This document shows positions 9,652 to 19,017 of a stretch of 64,000 nucleotides of DNA, in pieces. Each line of letters opens with the position of its first letter. The stretch's first letter is position 1. The notes beneath the pieces are model-generated. The model searched no databases. It was not told where the DNA came from and was given only the letters and a program-made list of their open reading frames with translations. This DNA is from Limnoglobus roseus (GTDB taxonomy: Bacteria; Planctomycetota; Planctomycetia; Gemmatales; Gemmataceae), in contig NZ_CP042425.1 in NCBI RefSeq assembly GCF_008254045.1, forward strand, positions 1,798,001 through 1,862,000, in the 5' to 3' direction. The position numbers and the translations under genes were made by a program.

Positions 9652-9826
9652 GGTTGCCCTCGCTGTTGTGACGACCCCGAACCACCGACCGACCGCGAAG
9701 AGCGGTCGCCCGCCGATTCAGAGATCGCCTCTAAACTACTGTACGCTCGACCGCCGCGTCAAAAGGGGAGTTGGTGAAGAAGCCGTTCGGTTCCCCGCGC
9801 CGTTCGGGTTGTAGCGGCTGTAGGAG

Positions 9827-10621
9827 TCACGGCTTGAGGGATCGCCCGCTGGCCCACTTGACGACGACTTCTTGATACTCTTCCCACAACTCCGGGAAGC
9901 AGGTCACGCTGGGGATGTGATTGACTTCCAGCAGGTACGGGCCGTCTTTCGACACGATGTAATCGTTGGCGATGATGTCGAGGCCCAACCCGCGTTGCAC
10001 GGCCAGCGTGTCGGCCGCCAATTCCGCATCGAGCGGCATGAACGCGGCCCCGTCGCCGTGAACGGACTTCAGCCAATCCTTGCCGGTGAGCCGAATCTGC
10101 CGCGGCTGGCCTACGATGACCACTCGCACCGCCTCGCCTTCGACGAACGGCTCGAACAGCGTCGGTTCCTTGGCGGTCCAGATTCCGGTGAAGCGTTCCT
10201 TGTTCTCGCCGCAGTGCCAGTTACCCCACTTGGCCACGCTCTCGGTGTTCGCCGTTAACTCGCCGTGCGTGAAGGCGAACCCGCGCGGACCGCCGCCGAA
10301 CCGCGTGTGTCGCAATGCCTTCACCAACCCCGGCAACCGCAGCCGGCAGTCGAGCATCGCGACCGGGTTCGGGAAGCACGGCCCGCCCCACAGGGCTAGC
10401 CCCGCGAGGAAGTCCACGTCATGCTCGAAGATGCCGTGGAAGACGACCCGCGACACCCGGCGAAAGCGGGCGCTGTGCTGCGACGGCGCGAACAACTCGC
10501 CGCGCTCGACGACGATCCGCGGCAGCATCTCGTGGGCGATGCACTCGACCTGTAAGCGGGCGGCGAGGGCGTCGGCCTCGCCGCCGTCGAAGCCGACGAG
10601 GAGGATGGGGTCAGTAGCCAT
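9827..10621 (-). CDS. ATP-grasp family protein (RimK/GshB-like)
   Basis: A 264-residue protein with a weak N-terminal pre-ATP-grasp domain and an ATP-grasp part ending in YLLEVNHIPSVT, where Glu and Asn match magnesium ligands of the fold. FEPFVEGEAVRVVIVG corresponds to the nucleotide-binding strand. Such enzymes ligate a carboxylate to an amine or thiol through an acyl phosphate; the substrates are unknown. It lies 28 bp from the next hypothetical gene on the same strand. Planctomycete genomes hold many uncharacterised ATP-grasp proteins of this length. Confidence 0.75.
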   Translation of the reverse strand: MATDPILLVGFDGGEADALAARLQVECIAHEMLPRIVVERGELFAPSQHSARFRRVSRVVFHGIFEHDVDFLAGLALWGGPCFPNPVAMLDCRLRLPGLVKALRHTRFGGGPRGFAFTHGELTANTESVAKWGNWHCGENKERFTGIWTAKEPTLFEPFVEGEAVRVVIVGQPRQIRLTGKDWLKSVHGDGAAFMPLDAELAADTLAVQRGLGLDIIANDYIVSKDGPYLLEVNHIPSVTCFPELWEEYQEVVVKWASGRSLKP

Positions 10622-10649
10622 CTTTTCAAGACCTTGGTGAGATGCGCGA

Positions 10650-11081
10650 TCAACTTTTGCAACGGTCAGCCAGATTTCGCCAGCGCCGATCCGAGCGGTC
10701 CACCTCTCGCCCTTGGCGATACTCCCAAACGTGTTCGGCGAAATACTTACGGAAAAGAACCGTCTGCCTCTTCAATTGTTCGCGCTCCTCTGGCGTATAG
10801 TCGTGAGGACCGAAGGCAGCTTGCTGTTGTTCTTCCGTCCAAGGGCCAGGCCCGCAATAGGTGACGATGCGAACGTATTGGAGCTTTTCCCATTCCTCTT
10901 CTGTGTGAGGATAGCCCTTGATCCGCTTCCAAATTTCATCAACGGCAGAAGCTGGAAGATTCTCCATAACGGGATGTATTGTTGTTTCATCAACCAAGAG
11001 CACGATCTCGTAGGCACGAGCCGCCCAATTGCCCCACGGTCGGACAGCCCTAACCTTCTCGAAGAACGCTTCAAGGTCCAT
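10650..11081 (-). CDS. Hypothetical protein (143 aa)
   Basis: No family is recognised. The product is soluble and predicted mostly helical, with Trp/Tyr-rich central segments (WGNWAARAYEI, HTEEEWEKLQYVRIV) and a basic C-terminus. There is no signal peptide or membrane segment. The start at 11081 follows directly after the RNase P RNA region on the complementary strand, and the gene is followed by the ATP-grasp gene 28 bp on, so they may form one transcript. Local base usage is slightly more AT-rich than its neighbours, which hints at acquisition but is weak evidence. Confidence 0.6.
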   Translation of the reverse strand: MDLEAFFEKVRAVRPWGNWAARAYEIVLLVDETTIHPVMENLPASAVDEIWKRIKGYPHTEEEWEKLQYVRIVTYCGPGPWTEEQQQAAFGPHDYTPEEREQLKRQTVLFRKYFAEHVWEYRQGREVDRSDRRWRNLADRCKS

Positions 11082-11120
11082 GACGATGGCCCCGCGATAG
11101 CGTTGAATTGAACCCGGGTT

Positions 11121-11642
11121 CGATTGGTCGGTCGGCCTGTAAGCCGGGTTTTGTCCCGCCTCGCGGCGGCGACGGTCATTTATCTAGCCCCACGGTTACC
11201 CGTGGGATCGAGCAGCCTACCCGAGGGTCGTAGTGGATCGAGCCGATCCTGCCCTCTGCTTGGCCTTGCTTCCGGTGGGGTTTGCCGAGCCGACGGGTCA
11301 CCCCGCCGCTGGTGCGCTCTTACATTAAGGGCTTTCGCCCCGCACCGTTTCACCCTTACCCGCACCGTTCCGGAACGCGGATGTTGTTCCGAAAACGGAG
11401 CGGGCGGTTTACTTTCTGTTGCACTTTCCCGCCCGTTGGCGGCCCGCACCGGGATGCGAACCATTGCCGGGGGTGGGCGTTACCCACCACCGCGCCCTGT
11501 GAAGCCCGGACTTTCCTCCCCCACAGCCAGGAGTCAGGGGTCAGGAATCAGAGGTCAGAACCGAGGTCCGGTTTCCTGACTCCTGACGACTGGCTCCTGA
11601 CTCCTGGCTGTGGCGGCGACCGTCCGGCCGACCGACCAATCG
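11121..11642 (-). ncRNA. rnpB: RNase P RNA with expanded P3 helix
   Basis: The complementary strand carries the bacterial RNase P RNA core: GAGGAAAGTCCGGGCT near the 5' side, a CGGCAAACCCC segment, and near the 3' end TAGATAAATGACCG followed by ACAAAACCCGGCTTAC. Helix P1 is a perfect 17-bp pairing between 11121-11137 and 11626-11642, which sets the ends to within a few bases. Total length is about 520 nt against roughly 400 in typical type A RNAs. The excess is mostly a long hairpin at the P3 position (11521-11613). The RNA cleaves tRNA 5' leaders with RnpA, which is not in this window. Confidence 0.93.
11521..11613. repeat. GTCAGGAGTCAGG-type inverted repeat inside P3 of rnpB
   Basis: The outer arms 11521-11537 and 11597-11613 are perfectly complementary over 17 bp, and the interior holds further GTCAGGA/TCCTGAC units in both orientations. 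The whole forms one long hairpin. Its position between the P1/P2 strands and the GAGGAAAG core fits an insertion at helix P3, where RNase P RNAs tolerate length change. Confidence 0.85.
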
Positions 11643-11738
11643 AATTCCCACTTTATCGGACGGCACCACCCGGGGAAAGGTTCGCCCACCATTCGCGGCG
11701 TTTCGGCTATACTTGCAGCATCCCACGGGACTGCCGAC

Positions 11739-12152
11739 ATGACGCCGATTACGCGCGAGATGCTCCGCGATTACATTCACGACGCCCTGCCGGACCACGA
11801 ACTGCCGCTCGTTGAGCGGGCGTTGCGCGACCTCCCGAGCGTGCAGGCGCTGTTCAACCAAGTGCGGCAGGAACTCGACCGCGGCGAGCACTCCATCGGG
11901 GCCATCTGGCGGCGTGAGCGGCTGTCGTGCCCGACCCGCGAGCAACTCGGCGGCTTCCTGCTCGACGCCCTCGACCCGGACCTGCACGAGTACATCGCGT
12001 TCCACTTGAAGACCGTCGGCTGCCCGCACTGCTCCGCGAACCTCGACGACCTGACGAAGCGGCAAGCCGAGGCCGAGGGGCCGGTGAAGACTCGGCGGCA
12101 GCGTATCCTCAAATCGACGGCCGGCGTGCTGCGGAACGCGACCGGGACGTGA
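11739..12152 (+). CDS. Hypothetical protein with CPHC motif (137 aa)
   Basis: The function is not recognised. The product is helical and acidic with an opening TPITREMLRDYIHDAL, a PTREQLGGFLLDALDP segment, and a single CPHC motif near residue 100, which resembles the reduced zinc-finger of anti-sigma factors (HxxxCxxC: YIAFHLKTVGCPHC). A metal-binding or redox role is therefore possible. The ATG at 11739 is preceded by TATACT at 11708-11713, a plausible -10 box. The gene runs away from rnpB, whose 5' end lies just upstream, so the two are divergent. Confidence 0.6.
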   Translation: MTPITREMLRDYIHDALPDHELPLVERALRDLPSVQALFNQVRQELDRGEHSIGAIWRRERLSCPTREQLGGFLLDALDPDLHEYIAFHLKTVGCPHCSANLDDLTKRQAEAEGPVKTRRQRILKSTAGVLRNATGT

Positions 12153-12223
12153 TGCCGAAAGGGTTGGCCGGGGGGACGGGTATCAGCCTAAACTGAGATC
12201 ATCCCGCCGCCGGAGTTCCCTCC

Positions 12224-13600
12224 GTGATTTTGTTCGCCGATGAAAGCCTCGCGTCCGCTGTCACCGCCTTCCGCAAACTCGACGTCGAATCGCTCCTGCT
12301 GCCGGTGATGGTGCAGCTCATCGTCATCATCCTCGTCGCCCGCGCGTTCGGCGGCCTGTTTCGCCGCTTCCACCAACCGGCCGTCGTCGGTGAGATGGTG
12401 GCCGGCATCGTCATGGGGCCGTCGCTGTTCGGGGCGCTCTTCCCCGAGATGTTCCAACTTGTCTTTAAGCCGCACCTCGAACACGTGCCGGACGCGCTGA
12501 CGAACGCGGCGTTCCCCAAGATCTTCACCGCCCTGGCCCAGATCGGTCTTATCCTGTTGCTGTTCCTCATAGGCCTGGAATTCGAATTCCATCACCTGAA
12601 GGCGAAGGGCACGGCCGCAGTCCTCATCTGCGTCGTCGGCATCGCGGTGCCGTTCCTGCTCGGCGTCGGCCTTGCCCGCGTCATCCACCCGGAACTGGAA
12701 CCGCACCCGGAAAAGGGCGTCGTGCCGATCTTCGGCCTCACGCTGTTTCTCGGCATGGCCCTGAGCATCACCGCCCTGCCCGTCCTCGGCCGGATGCTGC
12801 TGGAAATGGGCGTCACGCGGACCCGGATCGCGGTGGTGGCGATCGCCGCCGCTGCCATCGGCGACGCCGTCGGTTGGGTTTTGCTCGCCGCCGTGTCCGC
12901 CCTCGCGCAATCGAGCTTCGACCCCGCGGCCACGCTGACGATGATCGGCCTGACGGTCGCCTTCTTCGCCGCGATGCTGTTCGTCGTCCGACCACTCGCG
13001 GGCCGCTACTTTCGCTGGTCGCTGGCCGCCAATCACGGGCAGTTCAGTTTGAACGCGATGGCCGTGTTGTTGGTGCTGATGCTGCTGAGCGCCACCGCGA
13101 CGAACGTCATCGGCATCTTCGCCATCTTCGGGGCGTTCGCGCTGGGGGCGGTGCTGTCGGATCAAACGGAGTTCCGCGAAGCCGTGACCGCCCGCCTCCG
13201 CGACTTCGTGACGGCGTTCTTCCTGCCGATCTTCTTCACCTACACCGGCCTCCGCACCGAGATCAGCAGCCTGACCACGCCGACCCACTGGCTGATCTGC
13301 GGCGGCGTGATCCTGACCGCCATCCTCGGCAAGCTCGGCGCGTGCGGCCTCACCGCCCGGCTGACCGGCTTCTCGGCGAAGGAATCGGTGATCCTCGGCG
13401 CGATGATGAACACCCGCGGTTTGATGGAACTGATCGTCATCAACGTCGGCTACGACCTCGGGGTGATCCCGAAGAGTCTCTTCTGCATTCTCGTCCTGAT
13501 GGCCGTGGTAACGACGGTGATGACCACTCCGATCCTGCTCCGCCTCCGCCACGGCACGGAGATCGACGGCCCGATGAAGCAGTCGGGCTTCCTGGACTGA
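12224..13600 (+). CDS. Kef-type cation:proton antiporter (CPA2)
   Basis: A 458-residue integral membrane protein with about 12 hydrophobic segments. PAVVGEMVAGIVMGPSLFG and LILLLFLIGLEFEF match the start of the CPA2/KefB sodium- or potassium-proton exchanger domain, as do the later ALSITALPVLGRML and MMNTRGLMELIVI segments. No C-terminal TrkA-N domain is present, so it is of the short class. Ion specificity cannot be told. The start is GTG 12224, with GGAG about 10 bases upstream. It is followed at 67 bp by a secreted phosphodiesterase-fold gene. Confidence 0.88.
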   Translation: MILFADESLASAVTAFRKLDVESLLLPVMVQLIVIILVARAFGGLFRRFHQPAVVGEMVAGIVMGPSLFGALFPEMFQLVFKPHLEHVPDALTNAAFPKIFTALAQIGLILLLFLIGLEFEFHHLKAKGTAAVLICVVGIAVPFLLGVGLARVIHPELEPHPEKGVVPIFGLTLFLGMALSITALPVLGRMLLEMGVTRTRIAVVAIAAAAIGDAVGWVLLAAVSALAQSSFDPAATLTMIGLTVAFFAAMLFVVRPLAGRYFRWSLAANHGQFSLNAMAVLLVLMLLSATATNVIGIFAIFGAFALGAVLSDQTEFREAVTARLRDFVTAFFLPIFFTYTGLRTEISSLTTPTHWLICGGVILTAILGKLGACGLTARLTGFSAKESVILGAMMNTRGLMELIVINVGYDLGVIPKSLFCILVLMAVVTTVMTTPILLRLRHGTEIDGPMKQSGFLD

Positions 13601-13667
13601 GGGGGTGGTTCAACGGGACTTGGCTACTAAATCTCTCTTATCCCTCCCCCTCCTCTCCGGAGTTGCC

Positions 13668-14537
13668 ATGTTCGTCTCCCTCTTGGCCCTCGCTGTCACG
13701 ATGGCCGCGCCGCCGGCAAAAGACCCGAACGACGTGCGAGTCATGAGCTACAACGTCCGCTACGCCACCGCCAAGGACGGCGAGAACCACTGGGACAAGC
13801 GCAAAGAGTTCCTGGCCGAGACGATCCTCGCGTTCGACCCGGACCTCCTCGGCACGCAGGAGACGATCGCCCTTCAGCGCGATTTCCTGGCGCAGAAGCT
13901 GCCCGGCTTCGGCGTGCTGGCGGCCGGCCGCGACGACGGCAAAGAAGCCGGCGAGATGATGGCCCTCTTCTACAAGAAGGATCGGTTCGAGAAGCTCGAC
14001 GGCGGGCACTTCTGGCTGAGCGAGACGCCGGACAAGGTCGGCTCGAAGGGCTGGGATACTTCCCTGCCGCGGATGGTGACGTGGGTGAAGCTGAAGGACC
14101 GCAAGGTCGCGTCGGCCCCGGCGCTCGTGTACTTCAACACGCACTTCGACCACCGCGGCCCGACCGCCCGCGTCGAGTCGGCGAAGCTGTTGCGGAAGAA
14201 GGCAGCCGAGATGGGCAAGGACTGCCGCGTCCTGATCACCGGCGATTTCAACAGCGGCGAAGGGAGCGCGCCGTACAAGGCACTGTTCGGCGAACAAGAC
14301 GGCAAGCCGTCGCCGGTGGTGGACACGCTCCGCGCGTTCCGCCCGACGGCCGACAAGGAAGAAGGCACGGCGACCGGCTTCAAGGCGTCCGCGACGGTCG
14401 GTGCCCGCATCGACTGGATCGGCGTCTCGCGGAACTGGGACGTGAAGGACGCCGCGATCGACCGCACCGCCCGCGACGGCCGCACGCCGTCGGACCACTT
14501 CGCGGTTACGGCCGTCCTGAAGCTGAAAGCGGAGTAA
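13668..14537 (+). CDS. Secreted endonuclease/exonuclease/phosphatase family protein
   Basis: A 289-residue protein with a short signal peptide (MFVSLLALAVTMAAPP) and then an EEP fold: VMSYNVRYATA holds the metal-ligand Asn, TQET the Glu, HFDHRGPTAR, LITGDFNSGE the Asp/Asn pair, and the C-terminal TPSDHFAV the catalytic Asp-His. The family includes nucleases, sphingomyelinases and inositol phosphatases; the substrate is not known. ATG 13668 is preferred over GTG 13605 because it begins the signal peptide and has GGAG upstream. Confidence 0.85.
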   Translation: MFVSLLALAVTMAAPPAKDPNDVRVMSYNVRYATAKDGENHWDKRKEFLAETILAFDPDLLGTQETIALQRDFLAQKLPGFGVLAAGRDDGKEAGEMMALFYKKDRFEKLDGGHFWLSETPDKVGSKGWDTSLPRMVTWVKLKDRKVASAPALVYFNTHFDHRGPTARVESAKLLRKKAAEMGKDCRVLITGDFNSGEGSAPYKALFGEQDGKPSPVVDTLRAFRPTADKEEGTATGFKASATVGARIDWIGVSRNWDVKDAAIDRTARDGRTPSDHFAVTAVLKLKAE

Positions 14538-14627
14538 CCCCGACTGTCGGAAAACCAGACCGCCGTACGGTCCGTACCTGTCTGAAAGTGGGGCATTCGT
14601 CCCACGATCACCTCGTGCGGGCCTTTC

Positions 14628-16013
14628 ATGCGTTCGCCCATCCCGCTGCTGCTCCTTGCGGCAATCACGTTTTTCGAGCGGGCAGCGTCGAACGGCTTCC
14701 GGGCCGTTCTGGTGTTGCACCTCGCCGCCCTGTGGGCGAACGACCAACGCGCGATCGAAGTCGCGGCCTGGGTGGCCGCGCTGGTCTACGTGGTGCCGTT
14801 GGGCGTCGGCGTTTGGGCGACCACACCCCGCCGGGCGCGGTGGATTTGCACGGCGGGGGCCGTCGCCCTCACGACGGGCTACTTTTCCCTCGCCGCCCTT
14901 CCGGGGCCGTACCTCGGCATCGGCCTCGTGGTCCTCGGTCGCGGGGCGATGCTGCCGACGATCCGCGCGATGGTCGGCGGCCTGTACCGGGACGAACCGA
15001 CCCCCGTCTCCGAGTGGGCGTTCAGCCGCGTGTACATCGCGGCCAACTTCGGCACGCTGCTCGGCATCCTGGTCACGGGCGGGTTGCAGAACTGGCAGGG
15101 GGCGACGATCGCCTTCATCTCCTGCGGCACGTTCGCCTTGGCCGCCGTCTGCTTCCTCGCCGCGTTCGGCTGGCGGTACCCGGGCGGGGAACTGTCCGAG
15201 TCGGAACGACCGGCCCCGGCGGCCGTGCCCGTTTTGCCGGCCGCCCGCCCCTGGGTGCAACCGGCGGTCCGGGTGCGGACGATCCTGATAATCACGGCCG
15301 CCGCCGCCCTGTTCTGGTCCGGGTTCGAACAGCGGACGGGGTCGCTCACCATCTTCGCCAGCGCCCACGTCCGGGCGGTCTACTTCGGGGTAACGATCCC
15401 GCCGCAGTGGTTCCAGGCGCTGAATCCGCTGATGGTCGTCCTGTTCGCGGCCCCGGTGGCCTGGGCGTTCCGGCGGTTCGACCGGCCGGCGGAACGGGGC
15501 GGGGCCCTTTCCCCGATCACCAAACTGGCCTGGGGGCTGATCCTCCTCGGCACCGGCTACCTCTTCCTCGTCGCCGTGGAAATGAGCTACGGGGACGGCC
15601 GTGTCGGCCCGTGGGTGCTCGTCGGGTTGTACGCCTTCCACACCGTCGGGGAACTGTGCCTGGAACCGATCGGGCAATCGCTGACGGCCCGCCTGTCGCC
15701 GGCCAAGTGGCAGGTCTTCTGGCAGGCCGTGTGGGACTTCGCGTCGTTCGCCGCCCCGCTCATCGCCGGCTACCTGCCCCGGTTCCTGGCCCGCGACGAC
15801 GCGGCCGGGGGCGACCCGCTCTTCCCGCTGTGGGTCGTCCTCGCCGGCCTCGGGGTGTCGAGTGGCCTCGTGTTGTGGGCGTGGTCGGGCGCATTAACGG
15901 CCCGCGTCGCCCCGCTAATCGAAGACCCGCCACCGGCCCCGCCGGTGGCGGAGGCGAGTACGAACCACGCGGGAACCCCTTCCCCGATCACCACCCACCG
16001 GACACCCGTATGA
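14628..16013 (+). CDS. POT-family (PTR2) major facilitator transporter
   Basis: A 461-residue protein with about 12 membrane segments. The first helix carries FFERAASNGFRAVLV, matching the ExxER-type motif of proton-dependent oligopeptide transporters, although the first Glu is replaced. Helices around NPLMVVLFAAP and HTVGELCLEPIGQSL also fit POT proteins. It probably imports small peptides or peptide-like compounds with protons. The C-terminus is a proline-rich tail. Its stop overlaps the start of the next gene by ATGA, so the two are coupled. Confidence 0.82.
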   Translation: MRSPIPLLLLAAITFFERAASNGFRAVLVLHLAALWANDQRAIEVAAWVAALVYVVPLGVGVWATTPRRARWICTAGAVALTTGYFSLAALPGPYLGIGLVVLGRGAMLPTIRAMVGGLYRDEPTPVSEWAFSRVYIAANFGTLLGILVTGGLQNWQGATIAFISCGTFALAAVCFLAAFGWRYPGGELSESERPAPAAVPVLPAARPWVQPAVRVRTILIITAAAALFWSGFEQRTGSLTIFASAHVRAVYFGVTIPPQWFQALNPLMVVLFAAPVAWAFRRFDRPAERGGALSPITKLAWGLILLGTGYLFLVAVEMSYGDGRVGPWVLVGLYAFHTVGELCLEPIGQSLTARLSPAKWQVFWQAVWDFASFAAPLIAGYLPRFLARDDAAGGDPLFPLWVVLAGLGVSSGLVLWAWSGALTARVAPLIEDPPPAPPVAEASTNHAGTPSPITTHRTPV

Positions 16014-17002
16014 ACCCCCGAATTCCTTCGCCCCGCCTCTTCCTCGCGCTCATCCTCGGCTGGGCACTCCTCAGCGGCCGCGCCCATGCCCAGGACCCGC
16101 CAAACCCGGCCCCACCCCCCCCGACTGTGGGCGTCTCGTCGGCCCCGATGAGTTCGCCGGACGTGACGCGGACGACAATCGTCATTCTCGTCGTCATCAT
16201 CGTGTCCGGCAGCTTCGGCGGGCTGGTGATGGGGTTCGACTCCGACCGACGGAACCGGATCTCGCTCCCGTTCTTCAAGCGAGGGACGGTGGAACTCGGG
16301 TTCGTCGGGGACATGCTCATCGGGGCGGCGGCGAGCATCGCCATTCAGTTCGTCGCCGAGCCGCTGTTCAGCACCAGCCCGGGCAACTACTCGATGAACA
16401 CGGTCCGCGATTACGTCCGCACGGCATCGCTCGGCGTGATCTCCGGGTTCGCCGGGTTCCGAGTGCTGTCGTCGATGGCCGACATCCCGGAACGGCTCAT
16501 CCGGGCCAACCGCGCCCAGGTGGCCGACCAGCTCCAGTCGCAGGACCGCTCGCGGGAATTGTTGCGGCAGGTCGAAGAGTTACTCAAGCAGATCGACGAG
16601 GAAATCCCGACCGACCCGGCGACGGCGACGGCCGACCTGAAGCGGGCGGAGCAGGCGATCGACCAGGTGATCGCCGGTGCCCCGAAGGACGCGCGGGTGC
16701 TGGTGGTCAAGGCGAAGGTGCTCTGCCGGAAGGCGAAACTCGCGACCAACGGGGCGGCCGGTGCGTGGTGGGACGAGGCGATCAAGACGTTGACCGAGGC
16801 GATCGCCCTCGACTCGACCTACGATCGCACCTTCTACAACCGCGCCTGTTACCTGATCCTGGCGAAGAAGTCCGTGGACGACGCGATGAAGGATCTGGCC
16901 CAGGCCGTGGTGCTGTTCCCGCCGAACGCCCGGTTCGCGAACGAGGACCCGGACTTCAAGTCGGTGCAGGCCCTGCCGGCGTTCCGCAAGATCGTGGGTT
17001 GA
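16010..17002 (+). CDS. Membrane-anchored TPR-like protein
   Basis: A 330-residue protein with a signal peptide (about 1-28), a proline-rich linker, a hydrophobic segment TTIVILVVIIVSG and further weaker ones (GFVGDMLIGAAASIAIQF), then a coiled-coil stretch (ELLRQVEELLKQIDEE) and a TPR-like C-terminal half (AEQAIDQVI, KAKVLCRKAKL, RTFYNRACYLI). The role is unknown; TPRs suggest a protein-binding platform. The ATGA overlap with the POT transporter hints that they work together. Confidence 0.65.
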   Translation: MNPRIPSPRLFLALILGWALLSGRAHAQDPPNPAPPPPTVGVSSAPMSSPDVTRTTIVILVVIIVSGSFGGLVMGFDSDRRNRISLPFFKRGTVELGFVGDMLIGAAASIAIQFVAEPLFSTSPGNYSMNTVRDYVRTASLGVISGFAGFRVLSSMADIPERLIRANRAQVADQLQSQDRSRELLRQVEELLKQIDEEIPTDPATATADLKRAEQAIDQVIAGAPKDARVLVVKAKVLCRKAKLATNGAAGAWWDEAIKTLTEAIALDSTYDRTFYNRACYLILAKKSVDDAMKDLAQAVVLFPPNARFANEDPDFKSVQALPAFRKIVG

Positions 17003-17058
17003 TGCCGCGTGCCAGGTTCACGGTGCCGGCGGGCGACCGCGACCGCCGCCGCACGGAG

Positions 17059-19017
17059 TCACTGACCGTCGAGCACCAATCGTATCTTCCGCAGCAGGGT
17101 GGTCGGAGTGTAGGGCTTCTGAAGGAAGGCGACGTCGGCCCGCAGGATGCCGTGCCGGATCACTGCGTCGTCGGTGTACCCGCTAAGGTACAACACGTGC
17201 ATCCGCGGGTACAGCGGTCGTAGCGATTCGGCGAGTTCGCGGCCGCTCATTTCCGGCATGACCACGTCCGTCACCAGGATGTCGATGTCCAGGCCTTGGG
17301 ACTGGGCGAGGTGCAGGGCCTGCCGCCCGTTGGCCGCCGTGAGGACGGTGTAGCCCCTCTCTTGAAGGGTCTTCAATCCCAACTCCCGCACGGCATCTTC
17401 GTCCTCGACAAAGAGGACGATTTCGGTCGCCCGCGGCGGGGTGAGGGTGACGACGCGGGGCAAGGGCGTGGTCGGCGCGTCGATCACCGGGAGGTAAATC
17501 TTGAACGTCGTCCCGAGGCCGATCTCGGAGTACGCGCCGATCACCCCGCCGGACTGCTTGACGATGCCGTGGACGACGGACAGGCCCAGCCCGGTCCCCT
17601 TGCCCACGCCCTTGGTGGTGTAGAACGGCTCGAACACCCGCTCCCGGACGGCCGACGGCATGCCGACGCCGTTGTCCGACACGGCGACCAGCACGTGCCG
17701 GCCGGCCGCGACCTCGACGTGCGTGTTCAGGTACGCGGAGTCCAGGACCACGTTCCGCGTCTCGATCGTCAGCTTGCCGCCCCGCGGCATGGCATCGCGG
17801 GCGTTCACCGCCAGGTTCATGAGCACCTGCCCGACCTGCCCGGCGTCCGCCCGCACCCGCCCGATCCGCGGGTCGAGCACGGTCGCCAGTTGAACGTCTT
17901 CGCCGATCACCCGGCGGAGGATCCGCTCGGTGTCGTCGATCACCACGTTCAGGTCGAGAACCTGCGGGTCGAGGATCGACTGGCGGCTGAACGTGAGCAG
18001 TTGCTGCGTCAGCCCGGCCGCCCGCTCGCCGGCGTCGCGGATGGCCTGGACGGCCGACCGCTTCGGGTCGCCGGCCGGCAGCACCTCCATGAGGTGTTCG
18101 CTGTACCCGGAGATGACCGTCAGCAGGTTGTTGAAGTCGTGGGCCACCCCGGCGGCGAGTTGGCCGACGGCCTCCATCTTCTGCGACTGCCGGAGTTGAT
18201 CCTCCAAGTTGTGTTGCTCGGTCACGTCGAGGCATACACCGGTCCAGTAGGCTACGGCCCCGCCTTGGCGGATGGGGACGGCGTACGTCTGCCAGTGGCG
18301 GAACTCTCCGCCGGGCTTTCGGACGCGGAACTGCTGCGTGAACGGCACGCCGGCCGCCAGCAGGCCGAGGACCTCGGCCAGCACCCGTGCCCGGTCGTCG
18401 GGGTGAAGGCCGGCCTTCCAACCGTGGCGGGCGATCTCGTCCTCGGACAGGCCGAAGTATTCGTGCCACGGCGGGTCACAAGTTATCGTGTTTCCGTCGA
18501 GGTCGCACGTCCAGAGGACCGCCGCCAGGGCGTGAATCACCGCCCCGTCCCGGGCCTTGCTCGCCCGCAACTCTTCATTGGCCGCCGCCAGTTCGTCCCG
18601 GCCGACGCGCAATTCGTTCTCCACCCGCTTCCGCTCGTTCAGATTGCGGGTGATCTTGGCGTACCCGGTCAACACCCCGGCCTCGTCACGTAAGGCGGTG
18701 ATGACCACGTTCGCCCAGAACCGCGAGCCGTCCTTGCGGACCCGCCACCCCTCGTCCTCGTAAGACCCGTCCGCGGCGGCGACCTTCAGCCCCGCCATCG
18801 GTCGGCCGAGGGCCTGGTCTTCCGGCGTGTAGAAGGCCGAGAAGTGCCGGCCGATCATTTCGTCGGCCCGGTAGCCCTTGGCCCGTTCCGCCCCGACGTT
18901 CCACGTCGTTACGATGCCTGCCGGGTCGAGCAAGAAGATGGCGTAGTCTCGAACCCGTTCGATGAACAGACGAAAGAGTTCATTCTCAGTTCCCGGTTGC
19001 CGGCTGGTGAGCGCCAT
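17059..19017 (-). CDS. PAS hybrid sensor histidine kinase with receiver
   Basis: A 652-residue soluble hybrid kinase. The order is PAS (about 18-130), a coiled-coil linker, PAS (about 170-290), HisKA with His in [11 protein letters not shown], HATPase with NLAVNARDAM and GTGLGLSVVHG, and a receiver with Asp in DILVTDVVMPEMSG. It shares architecture with the kinase at 3744-6095 but has one PAS fewer. ATG 19017 is preceded by a strong GGAGGT site, so the longer open frame is not used. The 310 bp beyond it to the next gene hold no other gene. Confidence 0.92.
   Translation of the reverse strand: MALTSRQPGTENELFRLFIERVRDYAIFLLDPAGIVTTWNVGAERAKGYRADEMIGRHFSAFYTPEDQALGRPMAGLKVAAADGSYEDEGWRVRKDGSRFWANVVITALRDEAGVLTGYAKITRNLNERKRVENELRVGRDELAAANEELRASKARDGAVIHALAAVLWTCDLDGNTITCDPPWHEYFGLSEDEIARHGWKAGLHPDDRARVLAEVLGLLAAGVPFTQQFRVRKPGGEFRHWQTYAVPIRQGGAVAYWTGVCLDVTEQHNLEDQLRQSQKMEAVGQLAAGVAHDFNNLLTVISGYSEHLMEVLPAGDPKRSAVQAIRDAGERAAGLTQQLLTFSRQSILDPQVLDLNVVIDDTERILRRVIGEDVQLATVLDPRIGRVRADAGQVGQVLMNLAVNARDAMPRGGKLTIETRNVVLDSAYLNTHVEVAAGRHVLVAVSDNGVGMPSAVRERVFEPFYTTKGVGKGTGLGLSVVHGIVKQSGGVIGAYSEIGLGTTFKIYLPVIDAPTTPLPRVVTLTPPRATEIVLFVEDEDAVRELGLKTLQERGYTVLTAANGRQALHLAQSQGLDIDILVTDVVMPEMSGRELAESLRPLYPRMHVLYLSGYTDDAVIRHGILRADVAFLQKPYTPTTLLRKIRLVLDGQ

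Noticed and set aside
11180..11464. Open frames on both strands in 11120-11640
   Set aside because: The region is explained by RNase P RNA with P1, core motifs and 3' domain; the frames have no protein-like features.
12188..13552. 454-codon minus-strand frame opposite the Kef-type antiporter
   Set aside because: Low-complexity Arg/Asp/Glu/His composition typical of an antisense shadow; the plus strand has clear membrane helices and family motifs.
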